Origin: Quillaja saponaria
Lineage: Eukaryota; Streptophyta; Magnoliopsida; Fabales; Quillajaceae
Assembly: GCA_029379385.1 (NCBI GenBank)
Contig: CM055608.1
Location: forward strand, 18,660,350 to 18,724,349
Length of the DNA stretch: 64,000 nt
Direction: 5' to 3'
This document shows, piece by piece, positions 60,500 through 64,000 of this stretch (position 1 is its first letter; each line of letters starts with the position of its first letter). A program made the position numbers and the translations under genes. Below the pieces are notes generated by a model that was given only the letters and a program-made list of their open reading frames with translations, was not told where the DNA came from and searched no databases.

Positions 60500-61822
60500 C
60501 CACTAATAAACACATACAACTCTTGACTAAATCAATGCATAAACACATACAACTCTTGACTAAATCCTCTGTAATCCTGACTTAACAAATAAACACATAC
60601 AACTCTTGACTAAATCAATGCATAAAAAAAAAAAAAAAATTTATATAACAAAAGTTAATTGTAAAAGTTTGTTTCTGAAACAAATAACAATTTACTAAAA
60701 ATTTCAGCAGAGATTCCCTGCAATATGGAACATGCCTCAAAATACTAACACATATGCTCATGTTTTTACATAATAACAACACAAAGATAACAAGAAGCTC
60801 TACTCCGTCCATATCATTAACTAGACTATTACATCATACAAAATTAGACATTTCACAGTTCTAGTGTGACTGCAAACTTTCATCTTTGACTTCAGGTCTA
60901 AGACTTGGAAAATACTTTGCCGAACTCTGCCGATAAGTCACGAGCTCGGCGATGCCATATACTGAACTCATGTCACTAAAAAAAATTCATAAGAAAGGGG
61001 AGAGTCTTACAGACTCTGTGAGTGAAAAATCTTACCTAAATGGTACTAGCATCAATCAACACACATATATAATATATAGTCAATTAATATCATAAATGTT
61101 AAAATCATTAAAGTTACACTTACACAATTACGAAAACATAAGCTTAACAAGAATAATTCAAATAACACAATGTATAATTCAATCAAAATAATCAAAGCAA
61201 TTAAAAGCACACAAATTAAGCAAAGGGTCAACCGAATAACTCAACCCCATACACTACTCCCACCGAGCAATATTACACCTGCATACCAAATAGAATCATA
61301 AATAGAGTCAATGAAATACGAAATCACCAAATCTCCTTTTCCAAATCCACCTACTAGGCCTGACCATTCAATTCTTTTAGAACACTTATTAGAATTAGAA
61401 TATCTCAAAACAACCTTTTTGCACTAGGATTGCAGCAAGGATGTTATTTCATTAGTAAAAATCTTTTCGAAAAGAAAACACTTTGTTGGCTCTTATCAAC
61501 CATAAACAATTTCAAACATCTACATAATTCAAATAGTCAAACATAGCAACATAATTCTTATCTATCACTGTATAACATATACATATACATATATATATAT
61601 ATATTTATTTATAAATACATAAATACATCAACAATCAAACACATTAATCCAGCAACCAAATAGTAGCAATTAACTACTCACAATAATACAGATCTCGCCC
61701 ATTGTTCCTTCTTGATTTCACATGTATCATTAGCTATACAACACGTTGTAGAGCTGCAATTAAAATTTTCAAATATTACTTAGTTTATAAATTTTGAAAT
61801 TAGAATCGTCTAGTCACCGAAG

Positions 61823-61858
<36 letters not shown>

Positions 61859-63925
61859 TCTACACCGAGAAATCAATATAAATCTATAAATTCTCATTTT
61901 TGTCATATTTCAAACGTTGAATTCAAATTAAACTCATTACTTAGAGTTAATTAAAAATTTGAGCTATGCATTCTTATAATTAACACAATTAAATTTCTAA
62001 CTTTCCTTTTCCAATTCATAAAGTCAACATTTGATATAGATAGGTTTGTTTATGAAAGTTTTCTATTAAGCCATTGCATGTCAAGTAGCATGAATTGTAT
62101 TTTATGTGGTAAGGTTGACAATCAAGATGGAATTAATACCTGCACCACTCCAGATTTATTCTTTAATATGTTAGGAACAACTTTTATTCAGAGGTCCTTA
62201 GCTAATTCAAATCACAACCTCCAACAAAGTTCTTCGAACTAATTGAAGCTCACTAAAAATCCTGCATAGACCTAACCACAGTCCAATAGCTCTAACTAAA
62301 AATATACTAGGAACCAGATTATGAAATTTGCATAAATCACCTCAAGACCCTAAGCTACTTTTTCTCTTTTTATCTTTTAATTTAATTCAGTCCCAAAAAT
62401 GTCCGAAATACAAGATTTTTCAATCCTATGAAATCTGGCCTTGCATCTTTTTAAAAACCATTTAACTTTCCCTTTCAACACTTTACTCCTTAACTAAGCA
62501 TCCTTTGTTCATACTCACTTCCCAATTTTATTAAATCCTTAACTTACCATATTAACTAACCATTCTTTGTTCTTGTTTATGAACTTTTTTATTCAAACTT
62601 AATTAATCCCTAATCACAAACATTTAAAAGTTCAAAATTTTACTCATTATGCTATAACTAGTTTCTTTGGGGCCTTCTAACAAAAACACCTTAAGGTCAC
62701 TATTTCATTACTTGAATGTATATATATATATGTCAACTCCAAAAAACCAACACAATTTTCTCAATTCCATTTTACTTCAGTTCTAAACATTAGCTTTAGA
62801 GTTGGTTTAACTATTTAAAGACTTAGATTATGAAGACTCAACACTAATTCATTCTAAATCCATCATTTATAACTCTCCTAATTATATATTTTCTTTACTA
62901 AAATCCCCAACTTTCATTCCTCGAATTACATTACAAAGATAGTATTTGAATTTTTCATGGGAAACAAAAAGAGTACAAGATTTAAATAAGTTAAATACAT
63001 GATAAGGACAAAAACGTCAAGCCAAAATAAGGGTTGATTTCACTTATTAGCCTCTTGGCTGAACCAAAAATAAGGCACTCTATCACTTTTCTTTGTTGCT
63101 ACTAGCTTGTGGTGGCTTGGAAGAGGCTGCAAAACAATAATAAATAGGCAACTGTTGCACCATCAAAATAGGACAGATATAGGGCATTGACAAGGAGGAC
63201 TGCTATACGATTTTTCCTAAGCTCATACGCGCTTACACACACCGATACAACCAAGCAAAAGCAAAGTTAAACAAGCGAGGAAGAAGACTAGACTTCTCGA
63301 CCACATAGGGAACTATATAGAAAGAATATAAGTAAGTTTACAGTCAAAACAGAGGCTGTCAAGGCTAGCAGTAGAACAAGACCCCTTGGCTGAAGTTACA
63401 AGACAAAGAGGTTAGCTGTCTAATAGAGGAAGAGTGAAGACTGAGGGCTGCAAATCAAAAGAAAATCAAACAAGGCAAGGGTTGAACTCTTTAGCTAGCA
63501 GGGAGTAAGGAAAGTTCCAAAAGAAAGGAGGCAGCAGAGAAGTGTAGTCAATTAAGAAAAGGAAAGAAAAGTAATGAATGTAAAAGGAGAAAAAATAGAA
63601 AAATTAAAAATAATAAAGTCAAAGTCAAAAGTTTTAAAACTTATGGTGTGAATTAATTCTTGGTTTATATAAATAGATGCTTATATATGTGTGTGTGTGT
63701 GTGTGTATGCTTATTCACTTTAATTTACTTTGTTTAAAATTTTATTTCACTTATAGATAAAAGTTACTTAGAAAATTTCTAAAGCGTAGTAATAACATAT
63801 CAGGTTATAACATGTTCGATTATATTGTTAGTTATTTAATTTGTTTTATTTTTATTACTAGGATTTATACATTATGTCTAAAACTTGATTTTTCAATATC
63901 GGGTTATGAGGGTTATAACAACTTG
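60500..63925. mobile_element. Repeat family C, copy 3 (LTR-like)
   Basis: Ordered blocks shared with the other copies: CATACAACTCTTGAC, GAACATGCCTCAAAATAC, CATAAGAAAGGGGAGAGTC followed by ACAGACTCTGTGAGTG, a TA run at 61826-61855, GGCTGTCAAGG in the purine-rich part and ATATCGGGTTATGAGGG at the end. The opening TGTCATACCC part is missing and replaced by a short tandem repeat: ACACATACAACTCTTGAC occurs three times between 60509 and 60608. Non-coding. Confidence 0.55.
63689..63706. repeat. (GT)n microsatellite
   Basis: Nine GT units within repeat C copy 3. The final 75 bp of the window (63926-64000) show nothing I can assign. Confidence 0.9.
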
Positions 63926-64000
63926 ATATGCATCTAAGTTAAAAATTAATAGAACTTTAATCAACTTGACCGCTTTTCCCCCCGAACCTCATTTTTCAAA

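Noticed and set aside
1..64000. tRNA, rRNA, CRISPR arrays, prokaryote-type operons or defence systems
   Set aside because: None seen; the repeats are plant transposon and microsatellite types, and no spaced short direct-repeat array occurs.

Overview
The window is nuclear DNA of a flowering plant, most likely a eudicot. It is strongly A+T-rich, has short introns bounded by GT and AG, and carries plant-specific Ty3/gypsy, Ty1/copia and CACTA (En/Spm) transposons plus one plant GRAS transcription-factor gene. I cannot name the species. A scrap of plastid ycf3 sits inside one repeat, as is usual in plant nuclear genomes. I saw no rRNA, tRNA or CRISPR array.

The only gene that looks intact is a two-exon GRAS gene on the minus strand (33582 to 31375, 660 residues). 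It best matches the RAM1 subfamily, which controls arbuscular mycorrhiza genes, so the plant is probably a mycorrhizal host. The gene lies in about 5.7 kb of low-repeat DNA, between the right end of one CACTA transposon (19962-30328) and the left end of another (starting at 36011).

Left arm, 1-19961: old retroelement debris. It holds a copia-like LTR tail, three LTR-like repeat families (called A, B and C here), a minus-strand gypsy gag remnant with a primer-binding site and a polypurine tract, and a gypsy LTR-like block. A and B alternate from 8.8 to 13.2 kb. C occurs at 0.97-3.5, 14.7-17.7 and 60.5-63.9 kb. Copy 2 of C contains the plastid ycf3 fragment.

CACTA-1, 19962-30328, has CACTACAAGAA ends, a broken ORF1 (transposase_24-like) gene on the plus strand, an array of eight roughly 166-bp tandem repeats, a 32-bp perfect inverted repeat, and ends of further nested CACTA elements. 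I found no TNP2 transposase in it.

CACTA-2, 36011 to at least 55611, is on the minus strand. TNP2 (transposase-associated, tnp2, DUF4218 and DUF4216 regions in the usual order) is followed by ORF1. It has been split by an 11.9-kb Athila-type Ty3/gypsy retrotransposon (37277-49224). That element has both LTRs, a tRNA-Asp-type primer-binding site, gag, protease, RT, RNase H, integrase and a third ORF, all broken by stops and frameshifts. The right end of CACTA-2 was not found.

Right arm, 55612-64000: a roughly 400-bp foldback element, microsatellites, short tandem duplications, another A copy and the third C copy. All transposon genes here look dead, and only the GRAS gene is open from start to stop.
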